From positions 248,001-312,000 of the forward strand of contig JAEUPP010000006.1 in NCBI GenBank assembly GCA_016790075.1: 64,000 nucleotides of DNA, written 5' to 3'. Below, piece after piece: positions 24,644 to 33,202 of the stretch. This DNA is from Rhodanobacteraceae bacterium. Lineage in GTDB: Bacteria > Pseudomonadota > Gammaproteobacteria > Xanthomonadales > Rhodanobacteraceae. Made by a program: the position numbers and the translations under genes. Numbering within the stretch: position 1 is the first letter of the stretch; every line of letters begins with the position of its first letter. Under the pieces are notes generated by a model, which searched no databases, was not told where the DNA came from, and saw nothing but the letters and a program-made list of their open reading frames with translations.

Positions 24644-27535
24644 ATGTCCAATCCTTCGCTCCCCCGAGCCGTGCGTTCCGCGCTGACCGCGCCTGGTGTC
24701 GGCGCGGGCGCCGTGCTGCTCGGCTGCTTCGCGTTGCCAGCGGTGGCGCAACAGCCCGAGGCCGCTGCTGATGCCGACAAACTGGAAACTATCGTCGTTA
24801 CAGGGTCGCGCATTCGTCGCGTCGACCTGGAAACGGCGAGCCCGGTATTTGTGATCGACAAGGGGCAGATCGAAAAGACCGGCAAGCTGACGGTCGGCGA
24901 TCTGCTGCAGACGACTCCGGCCATAGCCGGCGGTGCCACGGCAACGAACGGTGCGGTCAACAACGGCGGTGGCACGGGCGCGGCAACCATCGACCTGCGT
25001 GGCCTGGGTACGGCGCGCACGCTGATATTGGTAAACGGCCGGCGTCTGGCCGGCCCGGCGCCGGATGTCAACGCCATTCCGATCAATCTGATCGAGCGCG
25101 TCGAGGTACTCAAGGACGGCGCGTCGGCCATCTATGGTTCGGACGCGATTGGTGGCGTCGTCAACTTCATCTTGCGCAAGGACTATCAGGGCATAGAGTT
25201 TGCCGTCGACTACGGCATTGCCGATGCGGACGATGGTCAGCGCAAAGGCGTGACCATGACGCTGGGGCATACCAGCGACAAGGGCAGCCTTATGGTTGGC
25301 TTCAACTACAACAAGCAGGATGCTGTTTCCGCGGCTGATCGCGAATACTCGGCAAACGCGCTCTATCTTTCGTCAGGTTCGGTCGCGGCCGGTGGTTCCA
25401 GCCGCACGCCGCGCGGGCGCATCTTCCTGCCGAGCAATCTGATTGCTCAATTCAATTGCCCGGCTAACTCAAATGGCTCGGTTACACGCATTGCCGGCCG
25501 CAGCGGTTCATCGGTCAGTGACTACAAGTGCTACGACCCGGCGACAGATGCCTTCAACTTCCAGGCAGTCGGCAATCTGCAACTGACGCCGCAGGAACGC
25601 GGGGCGCTTTTTGTTGTCGGCAACTATCGGCTCAGTGACAATGTGGAAGCGTATGTCGAGGCGTTCCACAACAAGACCCGCGCCGCTTACGCGATCGCGC
25701 CCCTACCGTTCGACGCGCGCAACGACAGCGTGCTGATTTCCGCGAACAGTGTCTATAACCCGTTTGGTATCAACTTTGGTCGTAGTGGCGACAACGACTC
25801 GGGCAACGCATTCTTCCTGCGCCTGCAGGCGATCGGTAACCGCCGCGCCGATACCGGGGTAAACACCGATCAGGTCAATCTGGGCCTGCGCGGTGGTTTC
25901 GGCAACTCAAGCTGGCAGTGGGATGCGAACTTTACCTATGGTCATTTCTCGCAGCACCGCCAGTTCGGTGGCTATATCTTCCAGCCGGCGCTGAGTGCTG
26001 CCGTGGGGCCGTCGTTCATTGACGCCAATGGGGTGCCGACTTGTGGCACGCCAACTGCGCCTATTGCTGGCTGCGTACCGGTCAATCCGTTCAATCCGGA
26101 ACTGACACCCGCCGCGTTCAAACTGCTTGAGGCGCCGTACCGCACCAACACGCTTTACCTGCAGCGTGAAGGTGAAGTCAACGCGAATGGTGAACTGTTC
26201 GAGCTGCCTGCTGGCGTCATCAGCCTGGCGGTCGGCGCTTCATATCGCAAGGAGTACCAGCGCTTCACGCCGGATTTCCTGGTTACTGCCTTGCCGCCGG
26301 ACTATACGAACTGCTTGCTGGCGCAGGAGACTTGTACCTCGCCTATCCTCGGAGACTTCAACGTCAAGGAGTTCTACGGCGAGGCCTTTATTCCCGTTTT
26401 GCGCGACGTCGCGTTCGCGAAAGCGCTGAACCTGACGATCGGTTCGCGCTATTCCAAGTATTCGACCTTCGGCAACTCGACCAACTCCAAGATCGGTATC
26501 GAATGGCGTCCGCTCGATGACGTACTGGTACGCGGCACGATTGCCGAAGTGTTCCGCGCGCCGACGATCTCGAACCTGTTTGCGGCGCCGGCCTCCAACG
26601 CCCCGACCTTCCGCGATCCATGCATAGGTGTCACTTCGCCAGTTGGTGCCAATGCGAATATCGACCGTGCCTGCGAGAACGTGCCGCGTAACGGCAGTTT
26701 TGCGGGGCCACCGAACGGTCAGACCACCGGCATCATTTCCGGCAACCCGAACCTGAGGCCGGAGCAAGGCAAGGCATTTACCTGGGGTCTGGTCTATGAC
26801 CCGAGCTGGCTCGAAGGTCTGTCGACCAGCATCGACGTCTGGCGCTTCGCGCTGAACGACAACATCAGTGCACTTGATGTCAACACTATTGCGCTACAGT
26901 GCTTCAATGCTGGGAACCTGTGCGACTTCATTACTCGCTTCGAGGCCGACGGCCAGGTGTTTTACATCGACCAGCCGACACTGAATCTCGGTCGCCTCGA
27001 TGCGAAGGGCGCGGACTTCAGCATCAAGTACCGCTTGCCGGAAACGCCGATTGGTACCTTCCGTATCGGTCTGGATGCAACCTATACCGCGCAGTTCAAT
27101 CAGCTGATTCGTGACAACAACGGCAATGCAACCGGCACGATCTTTGCGGCCGGCCAGTTCAATCGCCAGCTCGGCAACTATGCGCGCTGGCGCGGTCTTG
27201 GCACTTTGAACTGGGAACTCGGCAATTTCGACGCCAGCTGGACTTCGCGCTATATCCACGGTTTCGATCTGGGTACCCTGCGTCCGGGCGGCGACTCGGC
27301 CGACGGCACATTCCCGAACGTGGTCGTAGGTTATGGTGCGGCGACTTACCACAACCTGCAGGTGGGCTATCGCATCGAACCGATCAACGCACGTGTGGAA
27401 CTCGGTGTCGACAACGCGTTCGACAAGCAGCCGCCTATCCTGTTCCAGAACAACGTAACCAATGGCAATACCGATCCGGTAACGTTCGATACCGTCGGCC
27501 GCTATTACTGGGCGCGTTTCAGCATCAAGTTCTAA
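24644..27535 (+). CDS. TonB-dependent outer membrane receptor
   Basis: A 963-residue receptor; the ATG at 24644 follows AGGAGAA. After a signal peptide (ending near PAVAQQ) comes the N-terminal signature LETIVVTGSRIRRVDLETAS (about 46-65). The plug follows (IEKTGKLTVGDLLQTTPAIA, TIDLRGLGTARTLILVNGRR, IERVEVLKDGASAIYGSDAI), then a long barrel with Oar/CirA-like strands and the end YYWARFSIKF. This subclass in xanthomonads imports carbohydrates, peptides or metal chelates using TonB energy; its substrate cannot be read from the sequence. Several Cys pairs in the barrel loops suggest disulfides. Upstream regulators (winged-helix/propeller and AraC) imply substrate-dependent control. A strong terminator follows. 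Confidence 0.95.
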   Translation: MSNPSLPRAVRSALTAPGVGAGAVLLGCFALPAVAQQPEAAADADKLETIVVTGSRIRRVDLETASPVFVIDKGQIEKTGKLTVGDLLQTTPAIAGGATATNGAVNNGGGTGAATIDLRGLGTARTLILVNGRRLAGPAPDVNAIPINLIERVEVLKDGASAIYGSDAIGGVVNFILRKDYQGIEFAVDYGIADADDGQRKGVTMTLGHTSDKGSLMVGFNYNKQDAVSAADREYSANALYLSSGSVAAGGSSRTPRGRIFLPSNLIAQFNCPANSNGSVTRIAGRSGSSVSDYKCYDPATDAFNFQAVGNLQLTPQERGALFVVGNYRLSDNVEAYVEAFHNKTRAAYAIAPLPFDARNDSVLISANSVYNPFGINFGRSGDNDSGNAFFLRLQAIGNRRADTGVNTDQVNLGLRGGFGNSSWQWDANFTYGHFSQHRQFGGYIFQPALSAAVGPSFIDANGVPTCGTPTAPIAGCVPVNPFNPELTPAAFKLLEAPYRTNTLYLQREGEVNANGELFELPAGVISLAVGASYRKEYQRFTPDFLVTALPPDYTNCLLAQETCTSPILGDFNVKEFYGEAFIPVLRDVAFAKALNLTIGSRYSKYSTFGNSTNSKIGIEWRPLDDVLVRGTIAEVFRAPTISNLFAAPASNAPTFRDPCIGVTSPVGANANIDRACENVPRNGSFAGPPNGQTTGIISGNPNLRPEQGKAFTWGLVYDPSWLEGLSTSIDVWRFALNDNISALDVNTIALQCFNAGNLCDFITRFEADGQVFYIDQPTLNLGRLDAKGADFSIKYRLPETPIGTFRIGLDATYTAQFNQLIRDNNGNATGTIFAAGQFNRQLGNYARWRGLGTLNWELGNFDASWTSRYIHGFDLGTLRPGGDSADGTFPNVVVGYGAATYHNLQVGYRIEPINARVELGVDNAFDKQPPILFQNNVTNGNTDPVTFDTVGRYYWARFSIKF

Positions 27536-27608
27536 GAATGGTCAGGCCAGGCGTCGGCAGTCGTGCGCCAAGGCAATTCAACGCTACAGCATTAGTACAG
27601 TAGTTGCA

Positions 27609-27645
27609 GATGGCCGCCTCAGTTTTGGGCGGCCGTCTTTTTTTT
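27609..27645 (+). terminator. Intrinsic terminator after the receptor gene
   Basis: GGCCGCC (27612-27618) pairs with GGCGGCC (27628-27634). Outer GAT/GTC pairs extend the stem to 27609-27637, and eight T follow. Confidence 0.9.
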
Positions 27646-27646
27646 G

Positions 27647-29029
27647 CTAGGCACGCGAGCGCAAGGCCCATGCCGCAGCGAGCTGCAGCATGGCTGGCGC
27701 GATGTAGTGCCGGTGCACACGATCGATGCTTGCCATGTAGAAGCGGCCGAAGGCATTGCGGCATTGCACGCGTGTGCTCAGGCTCAGGCGCAGGCTGCCA
27801 TCGTCACGAAGTTCTGCGCGTACGCTGGAACGGAAGCGCAGGTGCTTGTCATCGGCGCCGAGCAGCACTTCGGCACAGCGATCGTCGGCAGACACCGTTT
27901 CGGCCAGTACGGGATAACGGGCGGCGAACCGCTGCGACGGCGTCGTACACAGCAACGACGATACCGGACAGCCCAGTGGGCTGGTGCGCAACCCCAGCGG
28001 CCGTACCAGCGTGTTACGCAGGCGCATGAGTCGCGTAACGCCGACCGGACGATTGTCGAGAAAGCCTTGCAGCAGTGCGGATAGCCATGCGCTGGCGGAA
28101 TCGGCGCGCGCTTGCCCAGCAGGAATATCGAGCGCGAACGAATCGCTGTGGTCGCAGCCTCCGGTGAATTCGCGGGCGAGCAGCGAGTTGGTTGGCAGTG
28201 CTTGCATAGTGATCGGGTAGCCGCTGCCGCTGTCAGACAGAAAACCGTGTGAGGCGCGGCGTTGGCGTAGCCAGCCGCGCACGCGGCCCAACAGGCTACG
28301 CAGGCGGCGACAGACTGTGCCCTGCAGCGAGGTGGTTGGGGCATACAGCGAGAGGGCGACGGTCGGCGCTTGCGCCGGATCGTAGCCCGCGTGCTGCAGC
28401 AATGCCGAGACGGCCGGCGGCAACAGTTCGGTCAGCGCCGGTATGGTCGCATCGCCGGCTGCGACACGCGCACGTAGCTCCGTCGGCAGATTGCCGCCGA
28501 GTTCGTTGGTATGACAGGACAGGGCAAACAGCACCGGATGCGTGCCGCTACGGTCGCGTGGTGCGAACTGGTGCCAGGTTTCGCCGGCAAAGCGCACGGT
28601 AAACAGGCTGTCTGGAGGAATGTCGATACAGCGCAGTGCGCGCAGGAAACTATGCGGATCACGTGCAATGTCAGCGTTGCTCGCGCTGGAAAAGCGCAGC
28701 TGCGCACCGCCGCTGCCGGAGATCGCAGTGAATACACGATGGCCTGCGTGGCGGTGAAAGGGATGGCCTTTTGCACCAACGGCGAACGAATACAGCGAGG
28801 TTGCATCACCGCGTGTGAGATCAATGCCGGCGAGCTGCGTCGAGGGTTCGTCGAGTTCGTCGACAAAGTTCGCATGCGCGCTTTGCCGCGCCGTGGCGCC
28901 AGCATAAAGCTGGTCGCCGGCACCGATGCCAAGCTGCGCGATCAACGAAACTTCAACCGGCGGGCCGTCGCCGGCGCCAGGCAACCTTACGGTCGGAAAG
29001 CTGGGTACTACCTGAGTCAAGGCCAGCAT
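27647..29029 (-). CDS. Cupin-like N-terminal domain fused to DUF2867
   Basis: A 460-residue protein whose ATG at 29029 has AAGGAG eight bases upstream. The first 190 residues look like a cupin: YSFAVGAKGHPFHRHAGHRV has a metal-binding-type His cluster, and FTVRFAGETWHQFAPRD supplies the second half. From about 300 the sequence becomes a DUF2867/SRPBCC-like domain: GCDHSDSFALDIPAGQARAD, FLDNRPVGVTRLMRLRNTLV, DDKHLRFRSSVRAELRDDGS and the closing FGRFYMASIDRVHRHYIAPA. No catalytic role is known for DUF2867. An ArsR-type regulator lies 43 bases upstream in the same direction, so the pair probably forms a self-regulated unit. The fusion itself is unusual to me; each half also exists alone. Confidence 0.75.
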   Translation of the reverse strand: MLALTQVVPSFPTVRLPGAGDGPPVEVSLIAQLGIGAGDQLYAGATARQSAHANFVDELDEPSTQLAGIDLTRGDATSLYSFAVGAKGHPFHRHAGHRVFTAISGSGGAQLRFSSASNADIARDPHSFLRALRCIDIPPDSLFTVRFAGETWHQFAPRDRSGTHPVLFALSCHTNELGGNLPTELRARVAAGDATIPALTELLPPAVSALLQHAGYDPAQAPTVALSLYAPTTSLQGTVCRRLRSLLGRVRGWLRQRRASHGFLSDSGSGYPITMQALPTNSLLAREFTGGCDHSDSFALDIPAGQARADSASAWLSALLQGFLDNRPVGVTRLMRLRNTLVRPLGLRTSPLGCPVSSLLCTTPSQRFAARYPVLAETVSADDRCAEVLLGADDKHLRFRSSVRAELRDDGSLRLSLSTRVQCRNAFGRFYMASIDRVHRHYIAPAMLQLAAAWALRSRA

Positions 29030-29072
29030 GGCCGTGCTCCTTGGCGAGGGAAAACGATTCGCAGCCGCGTGG

Positions 29073-29393
29073 TTACAATTTGCTTTCAGTGCGTTTGCGC
29101 ATTTGCGCGCGGCGTTCGCGCTTGATCGGTCCGGCCACGGGGCAAAGTTCAGCCGCCCAGGCGAAGACGGTATTGGCGAGCCGGCTGCGCACCAGCCGGA
29201 AGTAGACAAACTGGCCACGTTTTTCGCGTGCTATGAGGCCGGCTTGCTCAAGTATGCGCAGGTGGCTCGAGAGCGCAGGCTTGCTGAAGTCGAAGCGCTT
29301 GGCGATCTCGCCGGCGCTGAGTTCTCCTGCGCTGAGATAGGCCAGGATCTTGCGCCGTGCAGTAGAAGCTAACGCTTCAAATACCTGCTCCAT
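29073..29393 (-). CDS. ArsR-family transcriptional regulator
   Basis: A 106-residue winged-helix protein, typical ArsR/SmtB length. It begins MEQVFEALASTARRKILAYL; the recognition region is SAGEIAKRFDFSKPALSSHL with LRILEQAGLIAREKRGQFVY as the wing. It lacks the ELCVCDL metal-thiol motif, and the only Cys lies near the C-terminus (AELCPVAG). It therefore resembles the non-metal SdpR/YgaV-like branch that often pairs with SRPBCC genes. It precedes the cupin/DUF2867 gene by 43 bases. A perfect inverted repeat lies directly upstream (29404-29425) and is probably its operator. Confidence 0.92.
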   Translation of the reverse strand: MEQVFEALASTARRKILAYLSAGELSAGEIAKRFDFSKPALSSHLRILEQAGLIAREKRGQFVYFRLVRSRLANTVFAWAAELCPVAGPIKRERRAQMRKRTESKL

Positions 29394-29403
29394 GAGGGTT
29401 CAG

Positions 29404-29425
29404 CAGTTAATGAGTTAGTTAACTG
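29404..29425. promoter_or_regulatory. Operator candidate for the ArsR-type regulator
   Basis: CAGTTAA, eight bases, TTAACTG: a perfect 7-8-7 inverted repeat, ending 11 bases before the regulator's start codon. AT-rich 22-base dyads like this are typical ArsR-family sites, and the position would block the start of transcription. Confidence 0.65.
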
Positions 29426-29569
29426 ATAGTCGATGGCTGGGAGAGGGTCAAGTGCTTGCGCGCGGCTGCGACACCCTGCCGCAGCCGCTGCTGCCCAGTT
29501 TCCTGTCGCGGGAGTGTTGAAATCCAGCCGCCGCTGCAGGGCTGTGGTGGCCGTGCTGTACCAGTGCGG

Positions 29570-30043
29570 TCAGCCCTCGGCGCGTTCGATGCGGGCAGCG
29601 TAGCAGCCGCGCATTGCAAAGTGCGCCTGGATATAGGCTGTCGCCGGGTCTGTGAGCAATCGCCTGATTGCGTCGGCGATCGCAGCGCCGCTGGCAAGTT
29701 CCGCACCGCAGATGAAATGCGCCGCATCGAAGGCGCGCAGGGAAATGACGCGCCGTAGCAGTGCGTCGGGAATTTCGCCCGTGGCGTCGTAGGCGTGTTC
29801 TGCGCCTTCGCGCACGAAGATGGCGTGGCTGGCGCGATAGGGGGTGTCGGCGGGTTGGTGCAGGTGGTTGAGCAGTAGCAAAGTTTCGCCCGGTTCGGCG
29901 TCCCGCAGCTCGATGCGGTCGGGAAAGCCGGGCGAGCGATCGGCGACCTGGCGCTGCACGCCATATGCGCGTAGCGCCAGGTCGGATAGTCCGAACAGAT
30001 GGCGGAATGGAGCAGGCGACAGGCCCAGGATGCGGAAATTCAT
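29570..30043 (-). CDS. DUF1203-domain protein
   Basis: A 157-residue cytoplasmic protein, full length for DUF1203. The family pattern is clear: FRHLFGLSDLALRAYGVQRQ at the start, then PGFPDRIELRDAEPGETLLL, NHLHQPADTPYRASHAIFVR, and the closing FAMRGCYAARIERAEG. The function is not known; the family is thought of as a small beta-rich enzyme-like fold. CGGAG before the ATG at 30043 supports the start. A small hypothetical frame lies upstream; neither neighbour suggests a pathway. Confidence 0.88.
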   Translation of the reverse strand: MNFRILGLSPAPFRHLFGLSDLALRAYGVQRQVADRSPGFPDRIELRDAEPGETLLLLNHLHQPADTPYRASHAIFVREGAEHAYDATGEIPDALLRRVISLRAFDAAHFICGAELASGAAIADAIRRLLTDPATAYIQAHFAMRGCYAARIERAEG

Positions 30044-30136
30044 GCGGCGACTCCGAGGTGATGGAAGTGCTCAGCGTGCGTTGCCCCTGCGCACGTCGCC
30101 ATCCGCATCTTGCGCGTCTGTGGCCTGCGCCGACGC

Positions 30137-30346
30137 TCAGTCTGCGCGCGCGATGCGCCGCAGGTGGGTATGCAGATCGAGTACAAGCGCGCCTTCCTGG
30201 GCGTCAGATGATTCGTTGGCGCTGGCAATGGTGAGCAGGCGGTACAGCCGGCGGCTTGCGCTCGCGCCAGGGCGCGACGGGCGCGACGGTGTCGACGGGG
30301 CAATGAGTTCGGCGAAGCGAAACAACGGAAGCGGGCGATGGGTCAT
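30137..30346 (-). CDS. Small hypothetical protein
   Basis: A possible 69-residue protein, MTHRPLPLFRFAELIAPSTP onward, ending in a helical RLLTIASANESSDAQEGALV segment. I do not recognise it. It could be real because it sits between two same-strand genes with a clean stop-to-start gap, but its Arg/Pro/Ser composition is what GC-rich spacer DNA also gives, and no good ribosome binding site is seen. Confidence 0.35.
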   Translation of the reverse strand: MTHRPLPLFRFAELIAPSTPSRPSRPGASASRRLYRLLTIASANESSDAQEGALVLDLHTHLRRIARAD

Positions 30347-30561
30347 GGGCAAATACTCGCGAGCTGGTGGAATAGGCACCCGGCGCGCGCGCTGCCGCCG
30401 CTCACGCAAGACGGGAGCGGGGAAACGGCGTGTGATATCCAGGGTCGTCGCGATCGCGGCGGCTGCAGGGATTGCCGGCGGGACGACGTCGCGGAGTATG
30501 CCGCTGCGCTATCTCATGGTCTGCGATGCGGCGGCTGCGACGGCCCGCGTCGCAGCAAGGT

Positions 30562-32169
30562 TTAGCTCGCCCTGGCCATGACGGCAGCAGAGGCGTTAAG
30601 CAGCAGATCGCTGGCGCGCTCGGCAATCATGATCGTGGGCGCGTTGGTGTTGCCGCCAGGCAGTACGGGCATTACCGATGCATCGACGACGCGTAGCGCA
30701 TCGACGCCGCGCACACGCAGCTCGCTGTCGACGACCGCCGCATCGTCGTTGCCCATGCGGCAGGTGCCGACCGGGTGATAGATCGATTCGGCCTTGCGCT
30801 GTATGAAGGCGGCGAGGGCAGTATCGTCAACGACGTTCGCGCCCGGAAAGATCTCTTCGCCGCGGTAGGGGGCGAAGGCAGGTTGCTGCAGGATCTCGCG
30901 CGACAGGCGGGCGGCTTCGATCAGCATGCGCAGGTCAAATCCTTCCGCGTCGCTGAGATAGTTTGCGTGGATCAGGACTTTCTGCGTGGGATCGGCTGAG
31001 CGCAAAGCGAGATGGCCGCGACTGCGCGGCCGCAGCGCACAGGCGTGCAGGGTGTAGCCAAATCCCGGCAGACGATTGCGGCCGTGATCGTCAAGCAGCG
31101 CCGGCACAAAATGGAACTGCAGGTCGCAGCGCTCATCCGGGGCGAAACGCGAGCGTACGAAGCCGCCGGCTTCGGCGATGTTGGAGGTGCCTATGCCGCT
31201 GCGCCGGAACAGGAACTCCAGGGCGATTGCGACATCATTGGTCTTGTCGTAGGTGATTGGCTGCTTGCAGCGCGTCAGGCTGCAGATGTCGAGATGGTCC
31301 TGCAGATTGGCACCGACCGAGGCATTGTCGACTGCAACACGGATGTCGTGCTTGCGCAGCTGCTCGGCCGGGCCGATGCCGGACAGCATCAGCAGTTGCG
31401 GCGAATTGAGTGCGCCGCCGCTGAGCAGGATCTGGCCGCCTTCGGCCCTGTGCAGCTTGCCGTTGCGGCGGTATTCGACGCCGACGGCGCGGCCTTGCGT
31501 GATTAGCACGCGTTCGGCAACCGCCCGCGTGACGACCTGCAGATTCACGCGGCTGCGTGCTGGCCGCAGATAACCTTGCGCGGTGGAGCAACGCGCGCCG
31601 TTTTTCTGCGTTACCTGGTAGAAGCCGAAACCACTTTGCGTCGTGCCGTTGAAGTCGTTGCTCAGCGGATAGCCCAGCGACCCAGCGGCATCGATGGCCG
31701 CCTGTGACAAGGGGTTGCGGTGGCGCAGATTGGAGACGGCCAATGGGCCTTCGCCGCCGTGCAGGGCGTCGTTGCCGCGTTCGTTGCCCTCACTGCGCCG
31801 GAAATACGGCAGTACGCCGTTCCAGTTCCAGTTCGAGTCGCCGGCAAGTTGTGCCCACTCGTCGTAATCGCGCGCGTCGCCGCGGATATAACACATCGCG
31901 TTGATTGAGCTCGATCCGCCGAGCACCTTGCCGCGCGGCCACCACAGTCGACGCCCGTCGAGATGCGGCTCGGGCTCTGTGGAATAATCCCAATTGACGC
32001 CTTTTTTGCCGACCAGCTTGGCCAGCCCGGCTGGCATGTGAATGAACGGGTGCCAGTCGCTGCCACCGGCTTCAAGCAGCAGGACACGGTGCTGCGGATT
32101 CGCACTGAGCCGGTTGGCCAGCACGCAACCGGCTGAACCCGCACCGACGATGATGTAGTCGTAAGTCAT
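30562..32169 (-). CDS. GMC-family FAD oxidoreductase (choline dehydrogenase-like)
   Basis: A 535-residue flavoenzyme. The N-terminal dinucleotide fold is YDYIIVGAGSAGCVLANRLS with the adenine-binding acid in LLLEAGG. The GMC signatures follow: GKVLGGSSSINAMCYIRGDA near 85, and LLSGGALNSPQLLMLSGIGP near 255. The catalytic histidine region is SIYHPVGTCRMGND, with the terminal PGGNTNAPTIMIAERASDLL closing the FAD site. Members oxidise alcohols such as choline, glucose or aliphatic alcohols. No betaine aldehyde dehydrogenase is adjacent, so choline is not implied. There is no signal peptide, so it is cytoplasmic. Confidence 0.95.
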   Translation of the reverse strand: MTYDYIIVGAGSAGCVLANRLSANPQHRVLLLEAGGSDWHPFIHMPAGLAKLVGKKGVNWDYSTEPEPHLDGRRLWWPRGKVLGGSSSINAMCYIRGDARDYDEWAQLAGDSNWNWNGVLPYFRRSEGNERGNDALHGGEGPLAVSNLRHRNPLSQAAIDAAGSLGYPLSNDFNGTTQSGFGFYQVTQKNGARCSTAQGYLRPARSRVNLQVVTRAVAERVLITQGRAVGVEYRRNGKLHRAEGGQILLSGGALNSPQLLMLSGIGPAEQLRKHDIRVAVDNASVGANLQDHLDICSLTRCKQPITYDKTNDVAIALEFLFRRSGIGTSNIAEAGGFVRSRFAPDERCDLQFHFVPALLDDHGRNRLPGFGYTLHACALRPRSRGHLALRSADPTQKVLIHANYLSDAEGFDLRMLIEAARLSREILQQPAFAPYRGEEIFPGANVVDDTALAAFIQRKAESIYHPVGTCRMGNDDAAVVDSELRVRGVDALRVVDASVMPVLPGGNTNAPTIMIAERASDLLLNASAAVMARAS

Positions 32170-32318
32170 TGCCTACGCCCTGGGGAGGACCGCGCGAGGC
32201 TAGGTGGCGGAGCTAGAGTACATGCTCCATCGCAGTGCAGCATTGCAAGCTGCGGGTGCTTTTCGCGACCACTATGCGTGTGGGCCTTTGGCACGCCGCT
32301 CGTTGCTCTTTGTGCAAC

Positions 32319-33122
32319 TCAGCCTAGCACCTCGACCGGATCCCCGACTGAAATCACGCCGCTACCGCGTGGAATCAGGTTCTGCCCAAACGTAACGCCC
32401 TTGGGTGTGCGGCGGTAGGCGGTCAAGGTCTTGAGCGGCTCACCGTCGGCGTTGCGTTCGCCGCGTAACGGATCCACGGTCGTGAATACGCAGCGCACGC
32501 AGGGTTTGACCAGATCGAATTCGACGCTACCTATGCGCAGGCGTTTCCAGCTGTCTTCTGCATGTGGTTCAGTTCCGGAGACCACGAGATTGGGGCGAAA
32601 CCGCAGCATCGATACAGGCTCGCTCAGGCGGGCGTTGAGGGCGTCGAGCGCTGCCGATGAAATGAGTAGTTGTGGATATCCGTCGGCGAAACTGACTTCG
32701 TCGCCGGGTTGGCTGTAGTCGGGACTGATGCTGCGCTGTGCGGCCTCGTCCATGTAGACCAGCGACAGGTCGGCACCGAGAAAGCGGCTGAACCATGCTG
32801 CCGCTGCGGCGTCGGTGCAGGCGGCGCTGACGGTAGAGTGCCAGATGGTCACGTCGCGCCGTTGGCCATCGGCCGCCGGTAGCGCGATCTCAAGCACAGG
32901 CATTTCCGGTGCTTCAAGACGCAAGCCCTGCGCCAGCGGCGTGGCGCGGACTAGCGGCAGGCGTGAATACAGACGGCCGGTCACGAACTGCCCGTTTGCA
33001 TCGACGACCAGCCAGCGGCGATCGTCGGCAAGGCCGCGGCGTTCCACGCGCACGGACGCTGGTGAAAGGGCTGCGCAGGATTTGACCGGATAGATGTGCA
33101 ACGAGGAGAGTATGGTGGGCAT
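32319..33122 (-). CDS. MOSC-domain protein (YcbX/mARC-like)
   Basis: A 267-residue protein. MOSC_N at the start reads SLHIYPVKSCAALSPASVRV with the GLADDRRWLVVDANGQFVTG loop. The MOSC domain follows, ending in KPCVRCVFTTVDPLRGERN and TLTAYRR, the pattern of YcbX and eukaryotic mARC. These use molybdenum cofactor to reduce N-hydroxylated compounds, including hydroxylaminopurines. Unlike E. coli YcbX there is no C-terminal ferredoxin domain, so electrons must come from another protein. The ATG at 33122 is preferred over one 36 bases upstream because the product then starts at the domain. It is divergent from the transporter-like gene at 33203. Confidence 0.88.
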   Translation of the reverse strand: MPTILSSLHIYPVKSCAALSPASVRVERRGLADDRRWLVVDANGQFVTGRLYSRLPLVRATPLAQGLRLEAPEMPVLEIALPAADGQRRDVTIWHSTVSAACTDAAAAAWFSRFLGADLSLVYMDEAAQRSISPDYSQPGDEVSFADGYPQLLISSAALDALNARLSEPVSMLRFRPNLVVSGTEPHAEDSWKRLRIGSVEFDLVKPCVRCVFTTVDPLRGERNADGEPLKTLTAYRRTPKGVTFGQNLIPRGSGVISVGDPVEVLG

Positions 33123-33202
33123 GCGTGAAGCATGCCATGTCCTGGTGTCGCTACGCATGCATGCTAGGCTTGCGCCGCTCTCCGTTGGTACCTGGGACCG
33201 GT

